DNA from: a virus
Length of the DNA stretch: 34,014 nt
Reading direction: 5' to 3' (one strand)
IMG/VR virus record: IMGVR_UViG_3300023103_000010
Span: 1 to 34,014 of that record
The stretch's first letter is position 1. The number at the start of each line of letters is the position of its first letter. The translations under genes were made by a program, and so were the position numbers. Positions 14,181 through 22,266 of this stretch are shown piece after piece. The notes beneath the pieces are model-generated. The model was not told where the DNA came from. It searched no databases and saw nothing but the letters and a program-made list of their open reading frames with translations.

Positions 14181-15419
14181 TCAGGCGAAAAAATCCAGAA
14201 ACCGGGCCATAAGTTTTAATTCTTCCCGCTCTGGTTTTTGACCTGGTATCTTCTTTTCTTCTTTGCCAGGTGCAGGAGCTGGCAACGGTGCAGGTTCGTC
14301 TGAATCATCAGCAAACTCCACATTGTAAGTTTCGGCGTAATACTTCTTTTTAAGTGGTCCTACTGTTTTATGAATGTCGAGATCCATTTTAAGCATATTT
14401 GCTTTGCTTAACTCTTCTTCATCCATAAACTGAAATTCTCCCTGGGCAGCTTCGGAGAATCCCTGGGCAATAAGCATGTCACGCAAAACACCGTTTAAAT
14501 AGCGTATAACATACTTACGGTCTGACATAGCAATCTTACTTGCCACTCGTTCATGAACTTCCGCCTGGCTTCTGCTGCTGCCGTTTTCGGTGGTCATGGT
14601 TTGGCCCATGATCAGCTTACTAATGGCAGACTCCAGCATTTCGTATAACACCTTATATGTGTCAGACGCTCCGGATTTATTTGCTTCTACAAACTTTAAA
14701 GCAGAACCAACAGGAATGACCATGTGAGCCATTGCACCAGCATCTTTTAAAGCCTCCTGCAATTGCTCTTTTTGACCTGGCATATTCGGGTCATATTCTC
14801 CAACCCGGAGCGGTTGCCCAAATATTTCATTGAATTGTGCCCAGTCGGAAAGGTCACCTCGTTTAATCAGTACGAGCGGTGACGCAAGTAGGATCAAACC
14901 TAAATCCTTTGTTTTGCCTGCTGCCAGGTAAAGGTTTTTGTATGGCGGTTTTGTATAATCAATTCCTTCCAGATCGTAAGGACGCTGCACAACAATCCCT
15001 TTGCCTGGTATAACATGCTGACGTGGAACAAGCTCTGTCTTTTCTCCAATAAAATCAGCTTTGATTAAACTATAACCCCAAAAACGTGCATCCAGAATAT
15101 GTTCAAGAATCTCTTCAAACATTTCGGATTCAATGATCTTTTGAATGCTTTCAACTTCCTTTCCATTGTTTTGGAATGCAATGCTGCTGGTTGTAACAGC
15201 CAGGCGGCGCTGGGCCATAACAGAAGTTAGATGATCATCAAGGACGATATCTTCATATAAGTCATAAAGCAGGTTACGGGCAGGCCGCAAAATGTTTTCT
15301 GCTGATTGCAATGCCTGGCGCCATTTGTCCAGATCCTTCCGGCTCCGGTCAACACTCCGGATTTCGATTCGTAAATCGTTAATAACAGGTGAAGCGGGCT
15401 TTGTTGATTTTTTAGCCAT
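14181..15419 (-). CDS. Portal protein (DUF935, Mu gp29-like)
   Basis: 412 aa. Recognisable DUF935 elements are DLYEDIVLDDHLTSVMAQRR (residues about 52-71), FGQPLRVGEYDP, and GQTMTTENGSSRSQAEVH in the central domain, followed by a C-terminal helix with proline-rich (PAPLPAPAPG) tail. It forms the dodecameric ring at the head vertex through which DNA is packaged and to which the neck attaches. The leader before its start carries a copy of the TTAAACACT...TTAAAC motif. Confidence 0.92.
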   Translation of the reverse strand: MAKKSTKPASPVINDLRIEIRSVDRSRKDLDKWRQALQSAENILRPARNLLYDLYEDIVLDDHLTSVMAQRRLAVTTSSIAFQNNGKEVESIQKIIESEMFEEILEHILDARFWGYSLIKADFIGEKTELVPRQHVIPGKGIVVQRPYDLEGIDYTKPPYKNLYLAAGKTKDLGLILLASPLVLIKRGDLSDWAQFNEIFGQPLRVGEYDPNMPGQKEQLQEALKDAGAMAHMVIPVGSALKFVEANKSGASDTYKVLYEMLESAISKLIMGQTMTTENGSSRSQAEVHERVASKIAMSDRKYVIRYLNGVLRDMLIAQGFSEAAQGEFQFMDEEELSKANMLKMDLDIHKTVGPLKKKYYAETYNVEFADDSDEPAPLPAPAPGKEEKKIPGQKPEREELKLMARFLDFFA

Positions 15420-15476
15420 AGGGCGTTTCTTTTCTTAATTACTGGTCTTTGTGTGTAAAATTGGTTTGCGCATTAG

Positions 15477-15493
15477 TTAAACACTACTTAAAC
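15477..15493. repeat. TTAAACACT-TTAAAC intergenic motif, copy c
   Basis: In the 86-base gap between the portal and gp36-like genes the sequence reads TTAAACACTACTTAAAC. It resembles the motifs at 4079, 23018 and (inverted) 33743. The rest of the gap shows nothing further. Confidence 0.45.
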
Positions 15494-15505
15494 GGGATAG
15501 TAGGG

Positions 15506-15928
15506 CTATGTAAAGAGCGGAGCCCGTGGAGCTCTGCCGCCAAAGCTGATTTGGTCACCTGCCGGGGTTCCGGCGCTTGGAGGTAAAGCAGAAGGTACGC
15601 CAGGCATTATAATGGTTCCCTTGGCTATATCCCTCAATAGCCTGATGGCGTCATCATACCTTTTCACCACTTTGTTTGGAATGGTTTCTGTTAGCTGGTA
15701 AAGATTCCAAATTGCTATGCTCCGGGTAATTTGTAAAAGCAGCTTGTGTCTTTCTGTTCCGGTCTTGTCCAGCTCTGGCCGGATGTGGTAACGTTGTGCA
15801 AGATGGCTTTCTACTTCACTTTCAGCCGTCATACAATGCTCTTCAATATTTACGTCTGAATACCTTGCGATCAGGTCCCGAACTTCGGGATACAAGGCTG
15901 GCGACATATCAGCTTTTTCTAAAAACAT
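15506..15928 (-). CDS. DUF1320-like head-tail connector protein (Mu gp36-like)
   Basis: 140 aa, dominated by helices. Features of the DUF1320/gp36 family are seen: SPALYPEVRDLIARYSD near the N-terminus, a DVNIEEHCMTAESEVESHLAQRYHI helix containing the typical 'A..EVesyL..rY', a central ITRSIAIWNLYQ, and KRYDDAIRLLRDIAKGTI. It probably forms the adaptor ring below the portal. Its start is two bases downstream of the large-terminase stop. Confidence 0.8.
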   Translation of the reverse strand: MFLEKADMSPALYPEVRDLIARYSDVNIEEHCMTAESEVESHLAQRYHIRPELDKTGTERHKLLLQITRSIAIWNLYQLTETIPNKVVKRYDDAIRLLRDIAKGTIIMPGVPSALPPSAGTPAGDQISFGGRAPRAPLFT

Positions 15929-15930
15929 AG

Positions 15931-17484
15931 TTATAGTCTTTGTGTCCGGCGTCTTGCTCCGGACGGTGTAGGTATCTGGCTTTGAGTCTTGGTATTGCTA
16001 ATAAAAATGGCACCTTCCAGTGCATCAGGTGCATCGTCGTGGCCGGTTGGAAAGGCAAGTAGCTGTTCTACAAATGTGCCTGTATCCGGATCATTTTTTA
16101 ATGTTTCGTCAATGATGACCAGGCCGCGTTCAAACAGCGCTGTCATGTTTTCAATTCTGCTGTATTTGTTAGGCTTTGTCCTTTTGTCGCCGGATATAGG
16201 CAGCATGTTTCCTCTTGTTTCAGCCTCCTTTGTATATTCGGGCATGTGTGTATCTTCCTGCATGAAATTGGCTTCCATGAAGTGGAAAGGAGTTAAAGCG
16301 CCATTTGCCCGTAAACTTTCATCAATATCATAATGGGCTCTGACCATTGCACCTTTGCTGGTTTGTCGAACCCAGCATTTAAGAATATGATAGAAAATAC
16401 CAATCCGACCGATTACAATAATGGCCTTGTAATCATTTTTCTTAGTGTCCTTATACGATGGATCGAGATAACTAACAATGTGCAGGTACTGGCCAAGATG
16501 TAGCCTTTTACCATACCGTAGCCACTCTCTTTTAAATAGTTTTCCTTCCTCAATATGATGGTGAAAAAATTCTCTTTGTGCTCCACGGTATCCCATTAAC
16601 CGCATACGTTCATCGACATCCGCACGGGAATAGTTTTCTTTCCAGGCTGGTACGCCATCAATACTCTGGTCTTCTTTGTGCGTTTTTGGGTTTTCCAGTG
16701 CAAAAACTTTGGAATGGTGTATATGTGGCTTGGCTTCTGCCCCTTCCTCAATATCACCAACGATATTTGCAAGAATGCTATCCTTATGAATCCGGTTTCC
16801 CACCATTACAAAACGGCCTCCATGCAAATCAAAACAGCCTAGCAAGTCTTCAAGTATCCAGTCACAAGCCTCAATAACGCGGTCATGATTCCGGCATATT
16901 TCTTTATCGTCAATGTCATCGACAATAATCAGGTTAGGCCGTTTTGCTCCTTTTCTGGTTCCCCTGGGAGATTGACCACGGCCATACGCCCAAAACCCTA
17001 TTCCGTCCTGTGTGGCAAAACTTTGGGCTTCCCAGTCACCGTAAGTAACCTGCTTCCCAAAGTCGTTAATGTAGCGTTCATTAGCTTCCAGCTCTGCCTG
17101 ACAGTCAAGCAGCAGCATCATGGCCTTTTCTTTATTGTTGGAAGTTAATATAACACCGTTAAGCTCACCAATTGCTTTTAAAAACAAGGTTAAAAACACA
17201 TCTATGACAACCGATTTTGCATGTGCACGCGGCCATTCTAAAACTGCAAAAATGGTTTTGTTTTTTACAATCGCTTTAACGTCACGCTTATGAAAATAAC
17301 CAAATGGCGCGGACATATAATGCGGAAAATAGTATTGGCAAAATTTCTCAAAATTGCCTTTCAGCTCTGCAATACGAATACGCTGCTGGTAAGCAGGCTC
17401 CAAAACTGGGGCCTTCGTTCCGGACATAATCCGCTTTTTGCTTTCAAGATATAACTGCCAGGCTTTTTGCTCGTTCGGGGTCAT
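15931..17484 (-). CDS. Large terminase subunit (Mu gp28-type packaging motor)
   Basis: 517 aa with an N-terminal ATPase and C-terminal nuclease. The P-loop is the phage-type variant LEWPRAHAKS (84-91, K90). Walker B is NLIIVDDIDD (about 184-193). The RNase H-like nuclease begins with IVSYLDPSYKDT (D341) and ends near DDAPDALEGA. It cuts and translocates DNA into the prohead, in Mu-like phages from the right phage end into host DNA by headful. The P-loop has Ala in place of both usual Gly positions (A87, A89), common in part in this terminase branch (PRGHAKS). Confidence 0.92.
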   Translation of the reverse strand: MTPNEQKAWQLYLESKKRIMSGTKAPVLEPAYQQRIRIAELKGNFEKFCQYYFPHYMSAPFGYFHKRDVKAIVKNKTIFAVLEWPRAHAKSVVIDVFLTLFLKAIGELNGVILTSNNKEKAMMLLLDCQAELEANERYINDFGKQVTYGDWEAQSFATQDGIGFWAYGRGQSPRGTRKGAKRPNLIIVDDIDDKEICRNHDRVIEACDWILEDLLGCFDLHGGRFVMVGNRIHKDSILANIVGDIEEGAEAKPHIHHSKVFALENPKTHKEDQSIDGVPAWKENYSRADVDERMRLMGYRGAQREFFHHHIEEGKLFKREWLRYGKRLHLGQYLHIVSYLDPSYKDTKKNDYKAIIVIGRIGIFYHILKCWVRQTSKGAMVRAHYDIDESLRANGALTPFHFMEANFMQEDTHMPEYTKEAETRGNMLPISGDKRTKPNKYSRIENMTALFERGLVIIDETLKNDPDTGTFVEQLLAFPTGHDDAPDALEGAIFISNTKTQSQIPTPSGARRRTQRL

Positions 17485-17495
17485 AGATGTGTGTG

Positions 17496-17511
17496 CAGCA
17501 TCTTAATGCTG
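17496..17511. other. Hairpin just upstream of the large-terminase start
   Basis: A 6-bp perfect inverted repeat CAGCAT-CTTA-ATGCTG lies 12 bases before the terminase start codon on the minus strand. No T-run follows, so it is not a terminator; it could modulate translation of the terminase. Confidence 0.4.
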
Positions 17512-17519
17512 GTGGGTAT

Positions 17520-17786
17520 TTAAGCTTTGGTCTTGACTTTTTCTTCGGTTTCTGTCTCAATTACCGGCCAGCTCCATTCGCCTTGCTCATTTCCTTCCTT
17601 AGCCGAGTTCACGTAAAGTTCTCCATGTCCGTCAATGAAGACTTTCAGACTAACTGAATCTGATTTAATGCCCACTATAATTGCCGGGGACTGCTCTTGT
17701 GGCGTATTGTGAGGATGCTCATTGATCATGTGCTGTTCCAGGACTGTTGTATTGTAAATTACAGTGCGTCCGATTGTTGGTTTCAT
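17520..17786 (-). CDS. Hypothetical protein, SH3-like small domain
   Basis: 88 aa. The pattern is an initial GRTVIYNTT strand, a HNTPQEQSPAIIVGIKSDSVSLKVFIDG strand pair, and a closing GEWSWP segment. This 'GRxVxY...PAiV..v..d.v.L.vf..g.....WxWP' pattern is frequent in small unnamed phage proteins next to terminases and suggests a small beta barrel. Its role is unknown; packaging-associated by position. Confidence 0.65.
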   Translation of the reverse strand: MKPTIGRTVIYNTTVLEQHMINEHPHNTPQEQSPAIIVGIKSDSVSLKVFIDGHGELYVNSAKEGNEQGEWSWPVIETETEEKVKTKA

Positions 17787-17813
17787 AAGAAAATATTAAA
17801 GTGAAAAAATTGA

Positions 17814-18302
17814 TTACGTTAGTGATTCCCTTTTTTGCATCAGGAAAGTGTCGGTAAATTCCATCAGGGCTTTTGCAAATTCAGGGTCTTTGGTAGAGAT
17901 GTAGTCAGACAGTTCCTTGCATACATTGACATAATGTGTCCAGGTAATGTCTTTTTGTTTGATGGCGGCAAATAGTTTTGAAAGGGCGTCAATCTCACCT
18001 TTGCCGATCAATGGAGTAGGTAGCGGCTTCCCATCCTTTTTTTCAAGGAATTCCTTTTCGTTGTTAAGGTATTCCATATTTGACCGGATAGCTGCTATTT
18101 GATGGTCTATCAGTTCCAGTACCTGGTTACTAATGGAGTCATTTAAGGAATGTTTTTTTGCACGTTCCTGTTTCCATCCTTCTTTATTGACCCAGCTGCT
18201 CATGGTAGTTTCAGTCACGTCCACCGTCCGGGCAATTCTGCCCTGGTCCCAACCGATTAAAAATAATTCCTTGGCGGCGGCGCGCTGTTCTACCTTGTTC
18301 AT
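17814..18302 (-). CDS. Small terminase subunit with HTH
   Basis: 162 aa. The N-terminus is an HTH (AAAKELFLIGWDQGRIARTVDVTETTMSSWVNKEGW) typical of phage small terminases that recognise the packaging site. Central and C-terminal helices (EKDGKPLPTPLIGKGEIDALSKL; YVNVCKELSDYISTKDPEFA) would form the oligomeric ring. It is the first gene of the minus-strand late operon, the usual start of a packaging module. Confidence 0.8.
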   Translation of the reverse strand: MNKVEQRAAAKELFLIGWDQGRIARTVDVTETTMSSWVNKEGWKQERAKKHSLNDSISNQVLELIDHQIAAIRSNMEYLNNEKEFLEKKDGKPLPTPLIGKGEIDALSKLFAAIKQKDITWTHYVNVCKELSDYISTKDPEFAKALMEFTDTFLMQKRESLT

Positions 18303-18468
18303 CCGTGCTTTTTTTTATCAAAATTGCATAGCTGAGATCAATTATTAAGAGGTTAAAAATTACTGTTATCGGCTTACGTACAATCATTATCGTGCACGGT
18401 ACAACCATTCTTTTTTTTGTTGCGGAGCCAGAAAAAAGCCTTCAATTTTGGGTCTCAAACAAGTAACA
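18303..18468. promoter_or_regulatory. Divergent late control region
   Basis: This 166-base region separates the minus-strand packaging operon from the plus-strand capsid/tail operon, so both late promoters should lie here. It contains ACGTACAA (18376-18383) and ACGGTACAA (18396-18404), with GTACAA cores exactly 21 bases apart, two helical turns. ACGGTACAA also occurs in the early control region at 422-430. No clean Bacteroidota -7/-33 pair was found, as expected if a phage activator is needed. Confidence 0.5.
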
Positions 18469-19407
18469 ATGTCGAAATCATTTTGCCTTCTTGACGATTC
18501 AATGACCCTTCACGGGATTCGGTTTAAACCGGAAGGTGGAGACATGAGCCGCTTTAAAGAAAATCCAATCCTGTTGTTTATGCATGCTCGTGGCAATGTC
18601 CTGGGCAGGTGGAACAATATCCGTTTAGAGGCTGGCCGCTGGCTTGCTGATGCTGAATTTGATATGGATGATCCGGAAGCGGCTAAGTTGGCCGGAAAAG
18701 TTGAAAGGGGTTTTATTAAAGCCTGCTCTATGGGTGTGTTCCCATTGGAAATGGAATTGATTGGAGGCGAGCCCTGGGCAATTAAATGGGGAGCGCTGGA
18801 AGGCAGTATTGTGGACGCTGGCAGCAATGCCAATGCCTTGCAATTATGCAGCCCAAACGGTGAAGTGATTGAAGACGCTGCTCTGCACATTCTTAATTTA
18901 ACTATTCCAATAATGGACACAAAAAAGCTTCCGGGCGACGATGCAGCGGCACCTGTGATCGTACCAAAACTGATTGCCCTTGCTGCCGGACTTGCCGAAG
19001 ATGCTACCGAGATCTTAGTAGCGGAAGCAATTCACAAGATTGTGAACGAGAACAAAACACTGAAACTGGCAGCGGAAACGTCGAAAGCAACACAGGTGAA
19101 GGACTTGCTTGATTTGGCGGTTTCATCCGGAAAAATCGCAGCTCCGGAACGCGGCCATTATGAAACTCTGGCGGCTGTCAATTATGAATCTGTCAAGGCG
19201 ATTATAGGGAAAATGACTGCTCCTGTTGATTTGGTAGCCTTAGCAGCTGGTGGGAAAACAGCTTCATTTAATACTGATGAGGATCTTGCTAAACAGTATA
19301 GTGACCTTGACAAGTCTGGCAAACTTTACTCATTAAAGGCAAAAGAACCTGAAACGTTCAAAGCCCTTTATTTAGCCCGTTGGGGTAAGGAATTTAAAGA
19401 AGAATAA
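18469..19407 (+). CDS. Head maturation protease fused to scaffold (Mu gpI-like)
   Basis: 312 aa from ATG 18469; a TTG seven codons upstream is in frame but less likely. Residues about 1-150 form a U35/HK97-type prohead protease, with NPILLFMHARGNVLGRW near residue 30 (catalytic-type His) and KACSMGVFPLEMELIGG. The rest, rich in Ala and Lys, is a scaffold as in Mu gpI, ending in helices (DEDLAKQYSDLDKSGKL; FKALYLARWGKEFK). It assembles the prohead and is cleaved out. It opens the plus-strand late operon. Confidence 0.82.
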   Translation: MSKSFCLLDDSMTLHGIRFKPEGGDMSRFKENPILLFMHARGNVLGRWNNIRLEAGRWLADAEFDMDDPEAAKLAGKVERGFIKACSMGVFPLEMELIGGEPWAIKWGALEGSIVDAGSNANALQLCSPNGEVIEDAALHILNLTIPIMDTKKLPGDDAAAPVIVPKLIALAAGLAEDATEILVAEAIHKIVNENKTLKLAAETSKATQVKDLLDLAVSSGKIAAPERGHYETLAAVNYESVKAIIGKMTAPVDLVALAAGGKTASFNTDEDLAKQYSDLDKSGKLYSLKAKEPETFKALYLARWGKEFKEE

Positions 19408-19417
19408 AAAATAAATC

Positions 19418-19457
19418 GGCCATAATGGGCGGGAGTTAATAGATACACCGCCCGGCC
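19418..19457 (+). other. Imperfect GC-rich hairpin before the capsid gene
   Basis: GGGCGG (19427-19432) pairs with CCGCCC (19448-19453), extended by GGCC at 19418 and 19454 across a bulge; four T follow soon after. It may attenuate transcription or stabilise the capsid mRNA. It occupies most of the 93-base protease-capsid gap. Confidence 0.45.
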
Positions 19458-19500
19458 ATTTTACCCTTCACAATACACACACACATATATTTTATAGCAA

Positions 19501-20415
19501 ATGGGAGTTCAAAAAGAAGTCTGGGTTGACGACATCATTGGCGGCCTTTATAAGGAAAGCCCTTTCCTGGAAAAGTCGGTAAATGATGATGCTTATGTTA
19601 TCAATGGTGCCGTTGTGCACATTCCGCAAGCGGGTGCAGCATCAGGAGTTGTTAAAAATCGTACTTCTTTACCAGCGGCGGTAATTAAGCGTACCGATAC
19701 CGATGTAGTTTATACGCTGGATGAATTCACTACCAACCCGCGTTTGATCCCACACATTGACACTATTCAATTGTCTTATGACAAACGTCAATCTGTTATC
19801 AGTGAGGATCAGGCAACATTGAATGAATTGGTTGCTGACTGGGTACTTCGTTACTGGGCACCTACTGGCGCTGCTCAGCTTCTCCGCACACTTGGTGCTG
19901 CCCGTCCTGGTGAGGCAAATGCCACTGTAACCGGGAATAGAAAGAAGTTCAGCAAAGAATCAATTCTTGCTCTTCAAAAGAAAATGAACAAACAGAAGAT
20001 ATCAAAAACAGGCCGTTGCCTTCTTTTGCCTTCTGAATTTTTGTCTGATTTGGAGGAAGATATTGATTTGATGAAGCGTGACAATTCCAAGGAACTTGAC
20101 CTTGAAAATGGCATTGTAAAACGTCTGTATGGTTTTGAAATCTACGAGCGTGCATCTGTTCTTACTTATAATGCTGCCGGTGTGCCCGTGGTAAAAGATC
20201 CTGGTTCAGCTGAGGCAGCAACTGATAATGCAGCCGCTTTGGCTTGGCATCCTTCGGTTGTGGCACGTGCACTAGGAACCGTAAAAATGTACGACAGCGT
20301 GGATAATCCTCTGTATTTCGGTGATATCTATTCATTCCTACTTATGGCGGGTGGAAGACAGCGCCGGGCTGATGGAGTTGGTATTTTCGCAGTTGTGGAA
20401 GATTCAGCGGCGTAA
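19501..20415 (+). CDS. Major capsid protein
   Basis: 304 aa, the usual size of Mu gpT-type coat proteins (305 aa). It follows the protease/scaffold gene, as in Mu, and contains helical and strand segments of a HK97-like fold: EVWVDDIIGGLYKESPFLEK at the N-terminus, a beta segment (VVYTLDEFTTNPRLI), a long helix (SEDQATLNELVADWVLRYW), and an Ala-rich C-terminal region ending in LMAGGRQRRADGVGIF. The preceding leader (ACACACACACATATATTTT) is AC-rich, and hairpins flank the gene, which suggests separate high-level expression. Name based on order and pattern. Confidence 0.85.
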   Translation: MGVQKEVWVDDIIGGLYKESPFLEKSVNDDAYVINGAVVHIPQAGAASGVVKNRTSLPAAVIKRTDTDVVYTLDEFTTNPRLIPHIDTIQLSYDKRQSVISEDQATLNELVADWVLRYWAPTGAAQLLRTLGAARPGEANATVTGNRKKFSKESILALQKKMNKQKISKTGRCLLLPSEFLSDLEEDIDLMKRDNSKELDLENGIVKRLYGFEIYERASVLTYNAAGVPVVKDPGSAEAATDNAAALAWHPSVVARALGTVKMYDSVDNPLYFGDIYSFLLMAGGRQRRADGVGIFAVVEDSAA

Positions 20416-20434
20416 GAACTGACTAATATTTAAA

Positions 20435-20485
20435 AGGCATATCGCTTCCGCAACTAACGATGTAAAGCGATATGCCTCATTTTTT
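20435..20485 (+). terminator. Terminator/attenuator after the capsid gene
   Basis: A 13-bp perfect stem AGGCATATCGCTT (20435-20447) with AAGCGATATGCCT (20465-20477) and a 17-base loop, followed by CATTTTTT. It probably reduces readthrough from capsid to tail genes, adjusting protein ratios. Confidence 0.82.
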
Positions 20486-20507
20486 AACCTTCTAAAACAC
20501 TGAAAAT

Positions 20508-21671
20508 ATGGCGATGCCAAGTGTTTCGATTGCTGTTGCGGACGGTGCCCTGGGTAGGACAGTCGCGACAGATGATGGCGTTGGAGCTTTACTATTAACA
20601 GGTGTTGCAGCATCCGGGTTGGCTCTGACTACACCAGTAAGAATTTACAGCATAGCCGATGCGGTTACCTTAGGCATTACCCTGGCAACACACCCACACG
20701 CTACTGCCCAAATTACTGATTTTTATAGCCAGGCCGGAACTGGTGCTGAATTGTGGATTATGCTGGTAGCAGAAACCACGACAGCCTATAACTCAATCAC
20801 AGGTTCTTTGCCGGTATTACTTACTGCTGGTGGTGGCCGTATTACAATTGTTGGAACAAGCCTTGGCCGTGCTGCTGGTTATGCTCCAAGTATGACGGGT
20901 TTGGTTGATTTTGATTTGCCTGCCTTGGCTGTTGCTGCACAAACTTTGGCCACTCAATTTGCAGTTGATTTTACGCCAGTTATAATTATCCTGGATGGGA
21001 GTTATTTGCTTACTCCTTTGGCTGGTGTCGTTTCAGTAAAGGGCACCGGGGATCGTGTAGGTGTCTTTTTAGGTGCTACGGAAAGTGGGAAGCGCGTTTC
21101 TTCAATGGGTCGGTTTCTTGGCCGGTTAGCGGCTATTCCTGTTCATCAGTCAATTGCACGTGTAAAAACGGGTTTGTTTTCTGCAAATGGTGCCTTGACT
21201 TCTGGTCTTGCGCTTAGTACTTATTCAAAAGCCCAATTAGATTCACTTCATGATGCTGGCTATATGGTGCTACGCTCATTTTTAGGGCTCGTTGGTGCTT
21301 ATGTTTCTGATGACGTTTCTCTGGCTTCACCAACATCTGACTTTACCAGCATTGCCAGACGACGTGTAATGGATAAGGCAATTCGAATCGCTTATCAAAC
21401 CTACATTAAGGAGTTGAATGATACTGTGGAAATTGGCGCTGATGGCAAATTGCTGCCTACAAAAGTAAGCTATTTGGAGGATGTAATTGATCGCGCTTTA
21501 CGAACCAGAATGGTTGCAGAAGGTAATTGCTCGAATGTGAGTGTCCGGGTTGATCCGGCTCAAAATGTGATTGCCACGGATAAGGTTGAGGTGGTTGTGA
21601 AAATTACCCCTTTGGGCACGCTGAAAAATATTTCCGTTAAACTGGGCTTTTTTAATCCCGCAAATTCTTAA
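20508..21671 (+). CDS. Contractile tail sheath protein (DUF2586-like)
   Basis: 387 aa. Sequence style and position match DUF2586 sheath-like proteins of Bacteroidota phages: an N-terminal SVSIAVADGALGR strand used in sheath-sheath interlocking, a central alpha/beta domain (ITIVGTSLGRAAGYAPS; VDFTPVIIILDGS; GTGDRVGVFLGAT) and a C-terminal domain (DFTSIARRRVMDKAIRIAYQTY ... TDKVEVVVKITPLG) that typically joins the C-terminal strand network. Its presence implies a myovirus tail. It is followed after two bases by the tube gene. Confidence 0.85.
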   Translation: MAMPSVSIAVADGALGRTVATDDGVGALLLTGVAASGLALTTPVRIYSIADAVTLGITLATHPHATAQITDFYSQAGTGAELWIMLVAETTTAYNSITGSLPVLLTAGGGRITIVGTSLGRAAGYAPSMTGLVDFDLPALAVAAQTLATQFAVDFTPVIIILDGSYLLTPLAGVVSVKGTGDRVGVFLGATESGKRVSSMGRFLGRLAAIPVHQSIARVKTGLFSANGALTSGLALSTYSKAQLDSLHDAGYMVLRSFLGLVGAYVSDDVSLASPTSDFTSIARRRVMDKAIRIAYQTYIKELNDTVEIGADGKLLPTKVSYLEDVIDRALRTRMVAEGNCSNVSVRVDPAQNVIATDKVEVVVKITPLGTLKNISVKLGFFNPANS

Positions 21672-21673
21672 TC

Positions 21674-22090
21674 ATGTCAGCAGCAATTAACTCAAGAAAT
21701 TACGATTGGAAGGATATCGAAATCCGGTTTAATGGCCGTTTACTGACATCAATTCAGAACGTTGCCTGGAAAGAGGCCCAGGATAAAAAACCCTATTATG
21801 GGAAGGGTGTAAATGCTCTTGGAATATCCCGTGGAAATATTACTGTTGACGGCTCTATTTCAGTCCTCCAAGACGAATTGGAGACGATGTTAGATGAAGC
21901 TCCTGATGGGAAACTGCTCAACTTCACCAATTTAGATATGCAGGTTGCATTAGCCAAAAACGGTGTCATGGTTCGGTATTCTATCCTTGGGATTGAGTTC
22001 ACAGAACAAGCTCAGGAATGGGCTCAAAACGACCAGGCTAAGGCGGTAAACCTTCCGTTCCTGGCATTGAGTGTTAAACGCATAGGATAA
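21674..22090 (+). CDS. Tail tube protein
   Basis: 138 aa. It follows the sheath as the inner tube gene does in Mu (gpL then gpM). The sequence is strand-rich with DWKDIEIRFNGRLLTSIQ at the N-terminus and a GNITVDGSISVLQDELETMLDEAP helix, matching a small phage tube fold. Its stop overlaps the next start (TAATG). Assignment is by order and fold style. Confidence 0.78.
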   Translation: MSAAINSRNYDWKDIEIRFNGRLLTSIQNVAWKEAQDKKPYYGKGVNALGISRGNITVDGSISVLQDELETMLDEAPDGKLLNFTNLDMQVALAKNGVMVRYSILGIEFTEQAQEWAQNDQAKAVNLPFLALSVKRIG

Positions 22091-22266
22091 TGGACGCATT
22101 AGCCGAAGCTATCAAAATGTACCCGAAATGCCGGTATCTGTACCGGACAACTGACCTAACTATACACACAACGCAGGAAGGAGCGAAGGCGCAAGCGCTT
22201 CACCTTCCTGCACCCTCCATCGAACGAATCACATGCAAGACGCTCCGAATTACGTATCTGAAATAG
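22090..22266 (+). CDS. 58-aa hypothetical protein coupled to tube gene
   Basis: ATG 22090 shares its A with the tube stop TAA, and TAG 22264-22266 lies inside the next gene. The product (start MDALAEAIKMYPKCRYLYRT, then TTDLTIHTTQEGAKAQALHL) resembles a recurring small Bacteroidota phage protein with 'P.v..ly.TsDg..F...e.A..hA..L', of unknown function. A strong hairpin (22173-22211) lies in its coding region. Alternatively the stretch is only a leader for the lysis genes. Confidence 0.55.
   Translation: MDALAEAIKMYPKCRYLYRTTDLTIHTTQEGAKAQALHLPAPSIERITCKTLRITYLK
22173..22211 (+). other. Stable hairpin in the lysis-cassette leader
   Basis: A perfect 9-bp outer stem GCAGGAAGG (22173-22181) with CCTTCCTGC (22203-22211) encloses a second imperfect stem (GAAgGCG-CAAG-CGCTTC). 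No T-run follows. The outer stem hides a purine-rich AGGAAGGAG sequence that resembles a strong Shine-Dalgarno, so it may be regulatory or an mRNA processing site. Confidence 0.6.

Noticed and set aside
9941-18302. Invertible host-range segment like the Mu G segment
   Set aside because: No serine recombinase gene and no inverted repeats bounding the block were seen, and inversion would separate packaging genes from their promoter region.
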